The notes beneath the pieces were generated by a model, which was not told the origin of the DNA, did not search any database, and saw nothing but the letters and a program-made list of their open reading frames with translations. This document shows, one piece after another, positions 15,661-25,334 of a stretch of 64,000 bases of DNA; within the stretch, counting starts at the first letter, position 1; every line of letters begins with the position of its first letter. The translations under genes were made by a program, and so were the position numbers. Source of the DNA: CAIKZJ01 sp964626015 (GTDB lineage Bacteria; Bacteroidota; Ignavibacteria; Tepidaquicellales; Tepidaquicellaceae); assembly GCA_964626015.1 (NCBI GenBank), contig CAZVCC010000001.1, positions 62,001 through 126,000 on the forward strand. Direction: 5' to 3'.

Positions 15661-18147
15661 TTGAAAAGTCTTTATGCAAATATTGCTATTGATGCTCATG
15701 TTGAAGGACTCTTCACTTACATCGTTCCCGATTATCTCGCAGGTGATATAAAAACAGGTTCAAGAGTGCTCGTGCCTTTTGGTAACAGGACTCTCACGGG
15801 TTATGTTATATCTCTGAAAGATACGGCTGATGTTGACAATCTGAAATCTGTTCATTCCGTTCTCGATGCAGAGCCGTTTCTCAATCAGGAAATGATTGAC
15901 TTTTCAAAATGGATATCAGATTATTATTTATCTCCTTTGGGTGAAATCGTTTCGCAGTTTATTCCTCAGAATATATCCGTGCACAGCGAGATGCTTTATA
16001 CTCTCAGCGATGAACATTATAAAAACCTTACCGCTCTTAAAAAGCCGAACCCTGTTGTTTACGACGTCGTAAATGTGCTCTCAGCCTCTAAGGGCAAGGC
16101 TTTAACAAGGAAGCAGCTTGAGAAGAAGATTGGTTCAAACTTATCTTACTACATTGATTATCTCGTAAAGCATAACGTTATCAATAAGAAGCAGTCCTAT
16201 TCATCCATTACTGCAGAAGCATTCACAAAATACGTCAGAAGAAAGTTTAAAAGCAGCGAGCTTGAAGAAGTTATTCTCAATAACAAGATAAAAGTTGAAA
16301 GACAAAAAGAACTTCTGAAGATACTTTCAGATAACGAAAGAATAGAACTTGCAGACCTTACGAAGAAGTATAAGTTTTCAGCATCTACTGTCAATTCGCT
16401 TTTAAAGAAAGAACTTCTTGAAGTGTTTGAAGTGAAAAGGTTTCGCAAACCTGAAGTGCTTTTCGATGAGAAGGAAAAGTATCTTACGCTGAATAGCGGG
16501 CAGCAGAAGTGTTTTGATGAGATTATGCTCAGCGTTACGGAAAATAAATTCCAGCCGTTTCTGCTTCATGGCATTACGGGAAGCGGAAAGACTGAGGTTT
16601 ACATTCGCGTTCTGCTTGAAGTTATCAAAGCAGGCAAGACGGGAATTGTTCTCGTACCCGAAATCTCTTTAACCCCCCAGCTTATCAGCCGCTTCAAGCA
16701 TAAGTTCGGCGAAATAGTCGGCGTTATACACAGCAAACTTTCCGACGGCGAGCGTCTCGATAATTTTCTCGGTATAAGGGAAGGAAAGATTAAAATTGTC
16801 ATCGGTCCGCGCTCTGCTTTGTTCGCACCCTTGAAAAACATCGGACTTATTGTAGTTGACGAAGAGCATGAGTCTTCATATAAACAGGAGAACTCCCCAC
16901 GCTATAACGCAAGGGATATGGCTGTAGTTCGCGCCAGGTTGAACAATGCCGTTGTCATTCTTGGTTCTGCAACACCTTCGGTGGAAAGCTATTACAACGC
17001 AAAGTCGGGAAAGTATAAACTGCTGAAACTTACCTCACGCGCAACAGATGCATCGCTTCCTTACGTGAAGATTATTGATATGAAAAATCTTTCGCGATCC
17101 GACGGCTTTGATAGCGATGCTGTTATAAATAAAAGAAGGAACAGGTTTCTTTCGCGTGAGCTTCTTTATGCAGTTAAGAGCAGGATTGAAAAAAAGGAAA
17201 GCGTTATACTTCTTCAAAATCGCAGGGGATACCATTCATACATAGAATGCGTCGTATGCGGACACGTTGAAATGTGCAGCAGATGCAATATCTCACTCAC
17301 TTACCACAAAAACATTGACTATTTAAAGTGCCACATCTGCGGATTCACTGAAAAGAAAATTACCGTTTGTTCGGGATGCGGATGCACAAAGCTTGTAGAA
17401 AGCGGCGCTGGCACTGAAAAGATAGAAGAAGAGCTTAACGCCGTTTTCCCGAATGCAAGAGTCGAGCGAATGGACTCCGACACTATGACTTCAAAGTATA
17501 AATACCAGAAAGTTCTTAATGAATTCGCGAAGGGCGCGATTGATATACTCGTCGGCACGCAGATAATCTCGAAGGGACTTGATTTCCCGAATGTAACGCT
17601 CGTGGGAGTTGTGAATGCAGATATCGGAATGCTCCTTCCCGATTTCAGGGCGGAGGAAAAAACATTCCAGCTTCTGACTCAGGTGGCTGGACGCAGCGGC
17701 AGGAGCGATAAGAGGGGAGAGGTTTTTATACAAACACGTCATTATGAATACGGACTTTTTGATAACGTCAGAGAGCACAACTACGAAAGTTTCTATGCCA
17801 ATACAATAAAGACAAGAGAAGATGCAAATTACCCTCCTTTTTCACGTATCGCACTAATTGAAGTAAAATCAAAAGTCTACGAAGAATGCAAGCAAATTGC
17901 AGAAGATATTTATAAACTTTTGAAAGAATTCAAATACTCAAACTATTTGTTCGTAGGAAGCGTCATTCAGCCCTTGATTTCTAAAGTCAAAGATAAGCAC
18001 AGATTCCATGTCATCGTCAAATCGTCCAAAAAAACCGACCCCTCAGGTAAACTTTTAATCGATTCTTTCCGTTATGTTAAAGAAAACTTAAAGTATAGCA
18101 AAAACCTTAAAATATTATACGATATTGATTCTTGTAGTTTTATCTGA
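15661..18147 (+). CDS. priA: Primosomal replication-restart helicase PriA
   Basis: 828 residues, close to the usual length of 730-830. PriA recognises stalled forks and reloads the replicative helicase. The N-terminal DNA 3'-end binding region starts with the conserved YANIAID...FTYIVP pattern, which fixes the TTG at 15661 as the start; the nearby ATG at 15654 is out of frame. The helicase has Walker A GITGSGKTEVY (K310), DEEHESSYKQ, ILGSATPSVE and GRSGR. The zinc domain has paired cysteines from C530 (CVVCG, CSRC, CHICG, CSGCG). All essential residues are present. It shares the higher-GC codon use of its upstream neighbours. Confidence 0.97.
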   Translation: MKSLYANIAIDAHVEGLFTYIVPDYLAGDIKTGSRVLVPFGNRTLTGYVISLKDTADVDNLKSVHSVLDAEPFLNQEMIDFSKWISDYYLSPLGEIVSQFIPQNISVHSEMLYTLSDEHYKNLTALKKPNPVVYDVVNVLSASKGKALTRKQLEKKIGSNLSYYIDYLVKHNVINKKQSYSSITAEAFTKYVRRKFKSSELEEVILNNKIKVERQKELLKILSDNERIELADLTKKYKFSASTVNSLLKKELLEVFEVKRFRKPEVLFDEKEKYLTLNSGQQKCFDEIMLSVTENKFQPFLLHGITGSGKTEVYIRVLLEVIKAGKTGIVLVPEISLTPQLISRFKHKFGEIVGVIHSKLSDGERLDNFLGIREGKIKIVIGPRSALFAPLKNIGLIVVDEEHESSYKQENSPRYNARDMAVVRARLNNAVVILGSATPSVESYYNAKSGKYKLLKLTSRATDASLPYVKIIDMKNLSRSDGFDSDAVINKRRNRFLSRELLYAVKSRIEKKESVILLQNRRGYHSYIECVVCGHVEMCSRCNISLTYHKNIDYLKCHICGFTEKKITVCSGCGCTKLVESGAGTEKIEEELNAVFPNARVERMDSDTMTSKYKYQKVLNEFAKGAIDILVGTQIISKGLDFPNVTLVGVVNADIGMLLPDFRAEEKTFQLLTQVAGRSGRSDKRGEVFIQTRHYEYGLFDNVREHNYESFYANTIKTREDANYPPFSRIALIEVKSKVYEECKQIAEDIYKLLKEFKYSNYLFVGSVIQPLISKVKDKHRFHVIVKSSKKTDPSGKLLIDSFRYVKENLKYSKNLKILYDIDSCSFI

Positions 18148-18267
18148 ATATACAAAATTAATAATCAGATTGTAAAGTCTGAAAATTTATTTATATTCAG
18201 TCTAAATTAAATCCAACATTATTAAGTATATTTTAACTAATTTATTATCCCTATTATTTAAAAAGAA

Positions 18268-18273
18268 AAGGAG
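18268..18273 (+). promoter_or_regulatory. Ribosome-binding site deciding a GTG start
   Basis: AAGGAG eight bases before GTG at 18282, the start that yields a complete lipoprotein signal peptide. Confidence 0.6.
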
Positions 18274-18281
18274 AAATTTCT

Positions 18282-18809
18282 GTGAGAAAGCTATTATCGA
18301 ACCTCGCATTCGGCGTGGTTCTTGTTTCTTTATTATCCATTGCCTATAGCTGCAGTGAAAGCACCGTTGCACCGCCTTCAGGTGCGACATTTGACCAATT
18401 GTCAATCAATGGTCGTATTACATTCCCTGATACAACAGGTTATTATAAATTTACTGATACATCAAAAGGCTATTATAATATTTCAGCATTTGCTCAATGG
18501 CCCCCGATGGGACCTGCTTCCGCAAGCTCAAAACTAATTACAAAAATTGAAAGCGGAAAACTAGTTGCGGATTACAAAATTGTCGTACCCGCGAACGGGT
18601 TCTATACTGTAACAAGTGCTTATATAAGGCTTCCTTATACTGCAGGTTCGGTCTTTGGTATGGGCAAGTTTGGAAGTGATACTTCCCATAATCCTGCTCA
18701 GATCTTTGATACAACGAATGCACGCGTTTCGATTCAGAGTAATGCAGGTGTTGGCGGAATAAACTTCCTGTCATGGGTCGACACAACCAGCAGAATATAT
18801 AAGTTCTAA
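18282..18809 (+). CDS. Predicted lipoprotein of unknown function, upstream of TonB receptor
   Basis: 175 residues from a GTG with a clear ribosome-binding site. The first 24 residues are a lipoprotein signal peptide with an atypical lipobox AYSC. The mature part is Thr/Ser/Gly-rich, mostly predicted beta, with no cysteine pair or catalytic motif that I recognise. A central stretch (KLITKIESGKLVADYKIV) and the end (NFLSWVDTTSRIYKF) look like edge strands of a beta sandwich. The gap to the TonB-dependent receptor is 10 bases, so it is likely the surface or periplasmic partner of that transporter, as in HmuY/HmuR-type or SusD-like pairs. It is not recognisably either family. Confidence 0.7.
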   Translation: MRKLLSNLAFGVVLVSLLSIAYSCSESTVAPPSGATFDQLSINGRITFPDTTGYYKFTDTSKGYYNISAFAQWPPMGPASASSKLITKIESGKLVADYKIVVPANGFYTVTSAYIRLPYTAGSVFGMGKFGSDTSHNPAQIFDTTNARVSIQSNAGVGGINFLSWVDTTSRIYKF

Positions 18810-18819
18810 CTTTCAATTT

Positions 18820-21132
18820 ATGAAAGCAGGAATATTATTATTCTTCATACTTTTCATAAACGGATTTTTGTTCTCAGATAACAAGCCCGGGTCGTTGTCC
18901 GGGCTCGTTATTGACGATGAAACTCAGGAGATTGTTATTTCTGCGATAGTTCATTTGAAGAATTTTGAAACGGGCATTTATTACAAAACTGAATCAGGAT
19001 TAAACGGAAAGTATTCTTTTACAAATTTAGCTCACGGGAAATATGTATTATCCGTGTATAGAATAGGATTTGATGATTATTCCGCCGAAATAATGATTGA
19101 GCCGTCAGAGCAGAAAATTCTCAATATTTATATTGTACCCGCGAGGATTGAAACAGAAAAGATAAACGTTACTGCAACAAGGACTGAACAAACTCTGCAG
19201 AAAACACCCTCTTCTATCTCTCTCGTTACTTCCGAAGAAATAAACAGTAAAAATAAAATTACTTTTGATCAGGTTCTCGAGGATGTACAAGGGGTCACTA
19301 TAAACAGAACAAGCGGAATAAATGTCAGCGCATTGTCTATCCGCGGTAGCTCGGACGTAGCTGGCGGGGGTATCGGTAACAGAGTATTGCTCTTGCTCGA
19401 CGGTAGACCTTCACTAACAGGAGATTCAAAGGGTGCGCTATGGTCTTTGATACCTGTTTCAATAATCGAAAGAACCGAAGTTGTTAAAGGAGCATTCTCA
19501 TCGTTATACGGTTCAAGTGCTATCGGAGGTGTTATTAACGTAATTACTAAGAAACCTACTTACAAGCCTTATACGTCTATTAATTTAAACGGAGGTTTTT
19601 ATCAAAAACTTTCTGATAGTTTAAGGTTTACGGATAAACTTTTAAGCTTTAAGGGTATTAATGTTCTGCACAGTAACACTTTGAACAAGTTTTCATATCT
19701 ATTAAACCTTGATATAAAGCAGAACGACGGTTATGCAGAACAGACTGAATACAATTTCTACAGCGGTCTCGGAAAGTTCACTTATGACCTTTTTGGAAAC
19801 CGTGACCTTGAATTAACTCTTCAATATACTAATTCAGAAAGTGGTTACCCTCATTACTGGAGAGTTGACCCGGGCAAGTATGCGGAACCATATAAAACTA
19901 ACCCATTTTACATCGGAGATAAAATTAATAAGGAAACACAGAGTGTTGATGTCAATTATAATGCTGTAGCAAATTCAAAGACAAAGTATAATTCTCGATT
20001 CTATTATTATAAACTCTACAGTAAATCTATTTATAACCCTAACAATCCGGTGGCTATAGAATATGGAAAACCGGGACAGACTTTTGAGACATTCATTACT
20101 TCATACAACTTTGGCAATATTTCTCAGGTTGACTATAACATTAATGACAGACATTACCTGATAGGAGGTATTGACATGCAATGGAATGTTGTTCGCTCAT
20201 CTCCGACGGAGATTCTTTACGGTGATCAGCAGCAGTACAATTTAGGTGCTTATGTGCAGGAACAATGGAATATTTTTTTAAAGAACGAAATTCCTGTACT
20301 TTCTGCAACCATAGGAGGTAGGTTCGATTATAACAAATTTATTGGAAGTTTTGAAGAAATGAAAATAAGTCCAAAGCTATCACTTCTTTATTCTCCTCAG
20401 TCAAAGTCACCTGTCTTGAACAATACTTCTTATAGATTCCTTCTTGGAAGAGCTTTCAGAGCACCATCTATTGCTGAACTGTATTTTAAGAAAGAGTTAT
20501 TCGGAGGATTTAATTTTATTTACAATCCGAATTTATTGCCGGAAGATATGACTTCTCTGGAATTTGGATTTAGAAAGCAATATAAAAATCGATTCAACAT
20601 CGATGTTTCCTTCTTTTTCAATGTTTATGAAAATTTAATACAGTACGTAAACATTGGTCCCACTCCAAACGGTCCATTCCAGGTTCAGAATGTCGCTAAG
20701 GCTCAGGTCAGAGGTTTTGAATTTATGATTGATTATAAATCACACTCAAACCTTTTCAGTGAAAAATTTGAGTACGGTATTGAGTTCGATTATACTTATC
20801 TTGATGCACGGGATTTGTCGCAGGGGAGAAGTGACGATGTATTACCCTATAAACCGAAGCATCTACTAAATTCAAACATTAATCTCTCTTATTTTGGATT
20901 TAATCTCAACGTGAACGGTAGGTACGTTAGTGAGATAGAGGAAGTATATTTTTATAAGTATGAAGAACCGAAAGATTATTTCATAATGAACATGAAACTT
21001 TCAAAAACTTTAGGAAAATATGTTTCAGTCTTTTTTGCCGTAAATAACATGACGGATAAGTTTTATCAGGAGCTTGAAAGAATTGCCGCTCCGAACAGAA
21101 ACTTTAATGCAGGTATTAATTTAGAATTCTAA
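18820..21132 (+). CDS. TonB-dependent outer-membrane receptor
   Basis: 770 residues: signal peptide (1-19), a carboxypeptidase-regulatory-like beta sandwich (about 24-105), a plug (about 118-230) containing TATRTEQTLQKTPSSISLV, LDGRPSLTG and GSSAIGGVINVITKKP, then a 22-strand barrel region ending NFNAGINLEF with the terminal aromatic. The plug reads like those of siderophore/cobalamin/haem receptors rather than SusC, and length fits those (600-800). An EPEMT-like barrel motif is present as LLPEDMTSLEFG. The substrate is not assignable. The upstream lipoprotein probably belongs to the same operon. Its stop codon abuts the convergent doxX stop with no spacer. Confidence 0.93.
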   Translation: MKAGILLFFILFINGFLFSDNKPGSLSGLVIDDETQEIVISAIVHLKNFETGIYYKTESGLNGKYSFTNLAHGKYVLSVYRIGFDDYSAEIMIEPSEQKILNIYIVPARIETEKINVTATRTEQTLQKTPSSISLVTSEEINSKNKITFDQVLEDVQGVTINRTSGINVSALSIRGSSDVAGGGIGNRVLLLLDGRPSLTGDSKGALWSLIPVSIIERTEVVKGAFSSLYGSSAIGGVINVITKKPTYKPYTSINLNGGFYQKLSDSLRFTDKLLSFKGINVLHSNTLNKFSYLLNLDIKQNDGYAEQTEYNFYSGLGKFTYDLFGNRDLELTLQYTNSESGYPHYWRVDPGKYAEPYKTNPFYIGDKINKETQSVDVNYNAVANSKTKYNSRFYYYKLYSKSIYNPNNPVAIEYGKPGQTFETFITSYNFGNISQVDYNINDRHYLIGGIDMQWNVVRSSPTEILYGDQQQYNLGAYVQEQWNIFLKNEIPVLSATIGGRFDYNKFIGSFEEMKISPKLSLLYSPQSKSPVLNNTSYRFLLGRAFRAPSIAELYFKKELFGGFNFIYNPNLLPEDMTSLEFGFRKQYKNRFNIDVSFFFNVYENLIQYVNIGPTPNGPFQVQNVAKAQVRGFEFMIDYKSHSNLFSEKFEYGIEFDYTYLDARDLSQGRSDDVLPYKPKHLLNSNINLSYFGFNLNVNGRYVSEIEEVYFYKYEEPKDYFIMNMKLSKTLGKYVSVFFAVNNMTDKFYQELERIAAPNRNFNAGINLEF

Positions 21133-21687
21133 TTACTGCTGCTCTTCCGTTTTTGGCTTCTCTTGTTCTAATTCTGTAAAACTAACATCCTTAATCGATT
21201 CTGGCGGTTTAACCAAATCAGGAACTATTGTTTCCTGCTTTTGAACTTCTTTTGGTTTCTTTTTCTTATCAAATAATGCGTCGAATGAAACGATTCCTGC
21301 ACCGCTGAATAAGGTCGTTAAAGTACACGAAAGAATAATAAAGTAATAAACCGCAATGGGCAGTGTAAATGGCTCAGGTGCAGTAAAAAGTCCTTCTCCT
21401 GCCGTTAAAAAACTTATTGTCATAACTGTAAGAGCAAGACTTGTTAGCGGTGTGAAGAATCCTATAATATACAATGCACCAAATAAAACTTCCATGAATG
21501 GTAAAATAAATCCAAGTATGAAAGCTGCGTTAGGTGAAAATATATCGAATGATTTCACATGATTTACAAACGCTTCAAGGTTTAATACTTTTATAGTGCC
21601 CGCTATAAGAAATGTAAAACCAATTACTAATCGGATTAAAAGTAATCCAAAAGACGATGAACCTCTTGCTTTAAAGAAAATACTCAT
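21133..21687 (-). CDS. DoxX family membrane protein with charged C-terminal tail
   Basis: 184 residues. Four hydrophobic segments in about residues 14-125, with the DoxX pattern LLLIRLVIGFTFLIAGTIKV at the start and a PFMEVLFGALYIIGFFTPL segment. Members are inner-membrane proteins linked to quinone or redox stress functions (DoxD/DoxX), but most are uncharacterised. After the last membrane segment there is a ~50-residue tail rich in Lys, Pro and Glu that is not part of the usual domain. It is convergent with the TonB receptor, stop against stop, and divergent from mnmA across a 97-bp promoter region. Confidence 0.8.
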   Translation of the reverse strand: MSIFFKARGSSSFGLLLIRLVIGFTFLIAGTIKVLNLEAFVNHVKSFDIFSPNAAFILGFILPFMEVLFGALYIIGFFTPLTSLALTVMTISFLTAGEGLFTAPEPFTLPIAVYYFIILSCTLTTLFSGAGIVSFDALFDKKKKPKEVQKQETIVPDLVKPPESIKDVSFTELEQEKPKTEEQQ

Positions 21688-21784
21688 ATTAGTATATATT
21701 TAATTGTCCTTAATTTTCCTGAATATAAGCATTTTATTTAAATAAAAAGTTAACTTTTTAAGGTCTCTTATCGTTTATACATTC

Positions 21785-22879
21785 ATGAGCAAGAATATAG
21801 ATAAAACAGTAGTTGTAGCGATGAGCGGTGGAGTTGATTCCTCTGTTGCTGCTTTGCTATTGAAACAGCAGGGCTATAAATTAATAGGTATAACGATGAA
21901 GACCTGGGGATTTGATGATTTTCCGACGAAGGATTCAGGATGCTGCTCACTGGAAGCTATTTATAACGCAAGAAATGTAGCCACAAATCTTGATATTCCT
22001 CATTATACTTTTGATTTCACTGAAAAGTTTAATGAAACAGTAATAGAAAATTTCATTTCAGAATACATGAACGGTCAGACCCCAAATCCATGTGTACTTT
22101 GCAACAAAACAATTAAATGGGGTGTGCTGCTTGATAGGGCAAAGGAGCTTGGTGCTGATTATATCGCAACAGGACATTACGCGAAAGTAAACAAAGAAAA
22201 CGGGAGATATTTTGTTTCGGTTTCAAATGACTTAAATAAAGATCAGACTTACGCTTTGTGGAGAGTTTCACAGGAAGCTTTGAGCAAAACTCTTTTTCCG
22301 CTCGGGGACTTTACTAAACCAGAGATACGTAAGATTGCCGAATCGATGGGGCTTAAAACTGCGAATGAACCTGACTCGCAGGAGATTTGCTTTGTTCCGA
22401 ATAACGATTACAGGGAACTCCTGGAGGTAAGAATTCCGGATATAAAAGAAAGACTTACTAAAGGCGAAATTATTTACAAAGATAAAAAGGTAGGGGAGCA
22501 TAAGGGATTTCCTTATTATACTATAGGGCAAAGGAAAGGACTAAATCTCGCTATGGGTAAGCCTGTTTATGTTTCAAAAATAGATGCTGAGGGAAATAAG
22601 GTTTACATAGATGATGAACCCGGTCTGTATAAGAAGGGATTTATAGCAAAGGAAGTTAATATGATGAAATACGATAGTGTTCAAAATGTTATAAAAGCTA
22701 ATGTTAAGATAAGATACAAGGACAGCGGCTCACTTGCTTCAATTGAACAATTGGATGCAGATACAATAAAAGTAATTTTTGATAATCCCAAGAAGTCTAT
22801 TACACCAGGACAATCTGCTGTTTTTTATGACAATCAGGATGTTATCGGTGGAGGGATAATCAGAGAAATCATAGATTAA
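21785..22879 (+). CDS. mnmA: tRNA-specific 2-thiouridylase MnmA
   Basis: 364 residues. MnmA activates U34 of tRNA-Glu/Gln/Lys with ATP and transfers sulfur to it. The PP-loop is AMSGGVDSS at 12-20. The catalytic cysteine pair is C103 (NPCVLCNK, with C106 nearby) and C202 (QEICFVP), matching C102/C199 of the E. coli enzyme. TGHYAKV, DQTYALW and the C-terminal beta-barrel region with YTIGQRKGLN are also present. Length is standard. Its stop overlaps the convergent stop of the ABC ATPase gene within a TTAA. Confidence 0.97.
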   Translation: MSKNIDKTVVVAMSGGVDSSVAALLLKQQGYKLIGITMKTWGFDDFPTKDSGCCSLEAIYNARNVATNLDIPHYTFDFTEKFNETVIENFISEYMNGQTPNPCVLCNKTIKWGVLLDRAKELGADYIATGHYAKVNKENGRYFVSVSNDLNKDQTYALWRVSQEALSKTLFPLGDFTKPEIRKIAESMGLKTANEPDSQEICFVPNNDYRELLEVRIPDIKERLTKGEIIYKDKKVGEHKGFPYYTIGQRKGLNLAMGKPVYVSKIDAEGNKVYIDDEPGLYKKGFIAKEVNMMKYDSVQNVIKANVKIRYKDSGSLASIEQLDADTIKVIFDNPKKSITPGQSAVFYDNQDVIGGGIIREIID

Positions 22880-23619
22880 GCTTTATGAAACTGCTTATTT
22901 GTTCTTTTTAAAAATTCTATAATTATCTCATCATCCGATTCAAACAATTCTTTTGGGGTGCCTGAAAAGTAAACTACACCGCCTTCCATCATAACAACAC
23001 GGTCAGCGATTTCAATAACACTAAATATATCGTGAGTAACAATTATTGATGTTACTTTTAGTTTGTTTGCAAGGTCAAGAATTAATTCGTCAATATTATC
23101 GCTCATTACAGGATCGAGTCCTGTTGTGGGTTCATCGTAGAGAATATATTTAGGGTCATCTGCAATGGCTCTTGCCAAAGACACCCTCTTTTTCATTCCT
23201 CCTGAAAGGTCAGCAGGACTTTGATTCTGTATTCCGGGTAAACCAACCAATTCCAGTTTATTAGCAACTATCTCAGAAATCTTCTTATCTGAATATCTTT
23301 TGTTTTCCCTTAAACCGAGTCCTACATTCTCTTCAACATTCATTGAATCAAACAGTGCTGCTCCCTGAAAAAGAAAACCAAATTTCTTCCGAACGGCATA
23401 TAAGTCTTTCTTCTTTATACCAATAAGGGACTGACCTTCAATAATAACATCTCCTTCATCGGGTTTAAGAAGACCGACAATATGTTTTAACAAAACAGAT
23501 TTACCGCATCCGCTTCTTCCTATAATTACAAGTGTTTCGCCGTTGTTAATAACAAGGTTAACGCCATTCAGCACTTTTTTACCGCCGAAACTTTTCTTTA
23601 GGTTTTTGATTTCTATCAT
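22876..23619 (-). CDS. MlaF-like ABC transporter ATPase, without neighbouring permease
   Basis: 247 residues. A complete ABC domain: Walker A GRSGCGKSVLLK, Q-loop in FGFLFQGAALFDSM, signature LSGGMKKRVSLARAI, Walker B ILYDEPTTGLDP, H-loop THD. The FQGAALFDSMNVEENV segment and GGMKKR are typical of MlaF/Ttg2A lipid-transport ATPases rather than generic importers. It is a clear paralogue of the ATPase at 31558-32295. No MlaE or MlaD gene flanks it: its neighbours are mnmA (convergent, overlapping) and a DASS transporter (divergent). It may serve the Mla complex elsewhere in the window or one outside it. Confidence 0.88.
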   Translation of the reverse strand: MIEIKNLKKSFGGKKVLNGVNLVINNGETLVIIGRSGCGKSVLLKHIVGLLKPDEGDVIIEGQSLIGIKKKDLYAVRKKFGFLFQGAALFDSMNVEENVGLGLRENKRYSDKKISEIVANKLELVGLPGIQNQSPADLSGGMKKRVSLARAIADDPKYILYDEPTTGLDPVMSDNIDELILDLANKLKVTSIIVTHDIFSVIEIADRVVMMEGGVVYFSGTPKELFESDDEIIIEFLKRTNKQFHKA

Positions 23620-23719
23620 AATTCAAAATTATACTTTTATTACTTTAAAAAATACAGAAAATTTATATCCTTTATAGTAAAATCCTGATGACCTATTTTT
23701 CACAAACATTTATATATAA

Positions 23720-25267
23720 ATGGATAAAGATAAAGAAGTTATTCCGAAGGAAGTAATTTCCCCGATGGAGGAGAAATTTGAAAGTTTACGTAATAGGATT
23801 GGATTATTCTTAGGACCATTAGTATTTGTAATATTTTATTTTTTACCTTACACTTCAATATCCTATCAGGCGCATACTCTTTCAGCAATTTTATTATGGG
23901 TAATTATATGGTGGATAACGGAACCTATTCCTATTCCTGCGACTTCATTATTAGGTGCAATATTATGCGTGGTATTTAATGTTGCAGATGTTAAGAAAAT
24001 ATTTGCACCGTTTGCAGATCCGATTGTATTCCTTTTCCTTGGAAGTTTTATTATTGCTGCTTCTATGAGCAAGCATGGAATAGATAAAAGGTTTGCGCTA
24101 AGAATTTTATCAATGAAATATGTTGGTCAGAGCACTGGAAGGATATTATTTACTTTTGGCGCGATAACTGCTTTTATTTCAATGTGGATTAGTAATACTG
24201 CTGCTACAGCCATGATGCTGCCGATAGCAATTGGGATTGTTTCCTCAGTAGCCAAAATAGTCAGTGAGGAAAAAGGAATTGAAATTGACCCTAAAAAGTT
24301 AAAATTTGGCACCGCAATGATGTTAATGACTGCTTATTCAGCATCCATAGGAGGCATTGGAACACCTGTTGGGACACCGCCAAACCTGATTGGTATTGCG
24401 ATGATAGAGAAATTTGCTCTTATAAGGATTTCATTCTTTCAATGGATTATGTTCGCAGTTCCAATGCTTATTGTGATGTACATTTTTCTGTATTTCTTAA
24501 TTTATTATTTAAATAAACCGGAGTTATCAAAATTGAACACAAGCTCGTCGTTTATTATTGATTTCAAGCATAAACTTGGCTCCATGAAAGCAGGAGAAGT
24601 TAATTCAATAATAGCGTTTATTATTACTGTAATATTATGGCTCATACCGGGTTTCTTAGCCTTATCTTATGGTACTGATTCTGAAATATTCAAAACATAC
24701 AATTATCATTTGCCAGAGTCTGTTGCTGCTTTAATTGGTGCAACTTTACTCTTTCTTTTGCCGGTTAACAGGAAAAAACTTGAGTTTACTATCAACTGGA
24801 AGGATGTAGTCAATATTGACTGGGGTACTCTTATATTATTTGGAGGAGGATTATCTTTGGGTAATCTTATATTTGAAACTAAACTTGCTGATTATCTTGG
24901 AACATCATTTATTAATTTTAGCGGTCTGGATACAATTTGGGGAATTACATTCGCTGCAATATTCATATCTATAATAGTCAGTGAAGCTACATCAAATACT
25001 GCATCCGCTAATATGATTATTCCTGTTGTTATATCCATTTGTATTGCTGGTAATCTAAATCCTGTTCCGCCTGCTATCGGTGCTACACTTGGTGCAAGCT
25101 GGGGATTCATGCTTCCGGTATCAACTCCACCAAATGCTATTGTCTATGGCTCAGGGATGATTCAGATTACCAAAATGATAAGATCAGGAGTGTTTTTTGA
25201 TATTATCGGGGGATTATTGATTTGGATTATTCTCAGAATACTACTTCCATTATTTAATCTTGTTTAA
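23720..25267 (+). CDS. DASS-family sodium:dicarboxylate/anion symporter
   Basis: 515 residues with about 12 hydrophobic segments. Both substrate/sodium-site SNT motifs of the SLC13/DASS fold are visible, at 158-160 (ISNTAATAMMLP) and 425-427 (TSNTASANMIIP), as in VcINDY. The ITEPIPIPATSLLG segment and the GGIGTPVGTPPNLIG loop are also characteristic. A charged, cytosolic ~30-residue N-terminus precedes the first membrane segment. Likely substrates are succinate, malate, citrate or sulfate; the sequence does not decide. It stands alone between promoter-sized gaps. Confidence 0.92.
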   Translation: MDKDKEVIPKEVISPMEEKFESLRNRIGLFLGPLVFVIFYFLPYTSISYQAHTLSAILLWVIIWWITEPIPIPATSLLGAILCVVFNVADVKKIFAPFADPIVFLFLGSFIIAASMSKHGIDKRFALRILSMKYVGQSTGRILFTFGAITAFISMWISNTAATAMMLPIAIGIVSSVAKIVSEEKGIEIDPKKLKFGTAMMLMTAYSASIGGIGTPVGTPPNLIGIAMIEKFALIRISFFQWIMFAVPMLIVMYIFLYFLIYYLNKPELSKLNTSSSFIIDFKHKLGSMKAGEVNSIIAFIITVILWLIPGFLALSYGTDSEIFKTYNYHLPESVAALIGATLLFLLPVNRKKLEFTINWKDVVNIDWGTLILFGGGLSLGNLIFETKLADYLGTSFINFSGLDTIWGITFAAIFISIIVSEATSNTASANMIIPVVISICIAGNLNPVPPAIGATLGASWGFMLPVSTPPNAIVYGSGMIQITKMIRSGVFFDIIGGLLIWIILRILLPLFNLV

Positions 25268-25334
25268 TTTTATACATTTAATAAACAATAATTTATATTT
25301 AATTTGAAATTATTGAATTAATTCAAATTAATTA

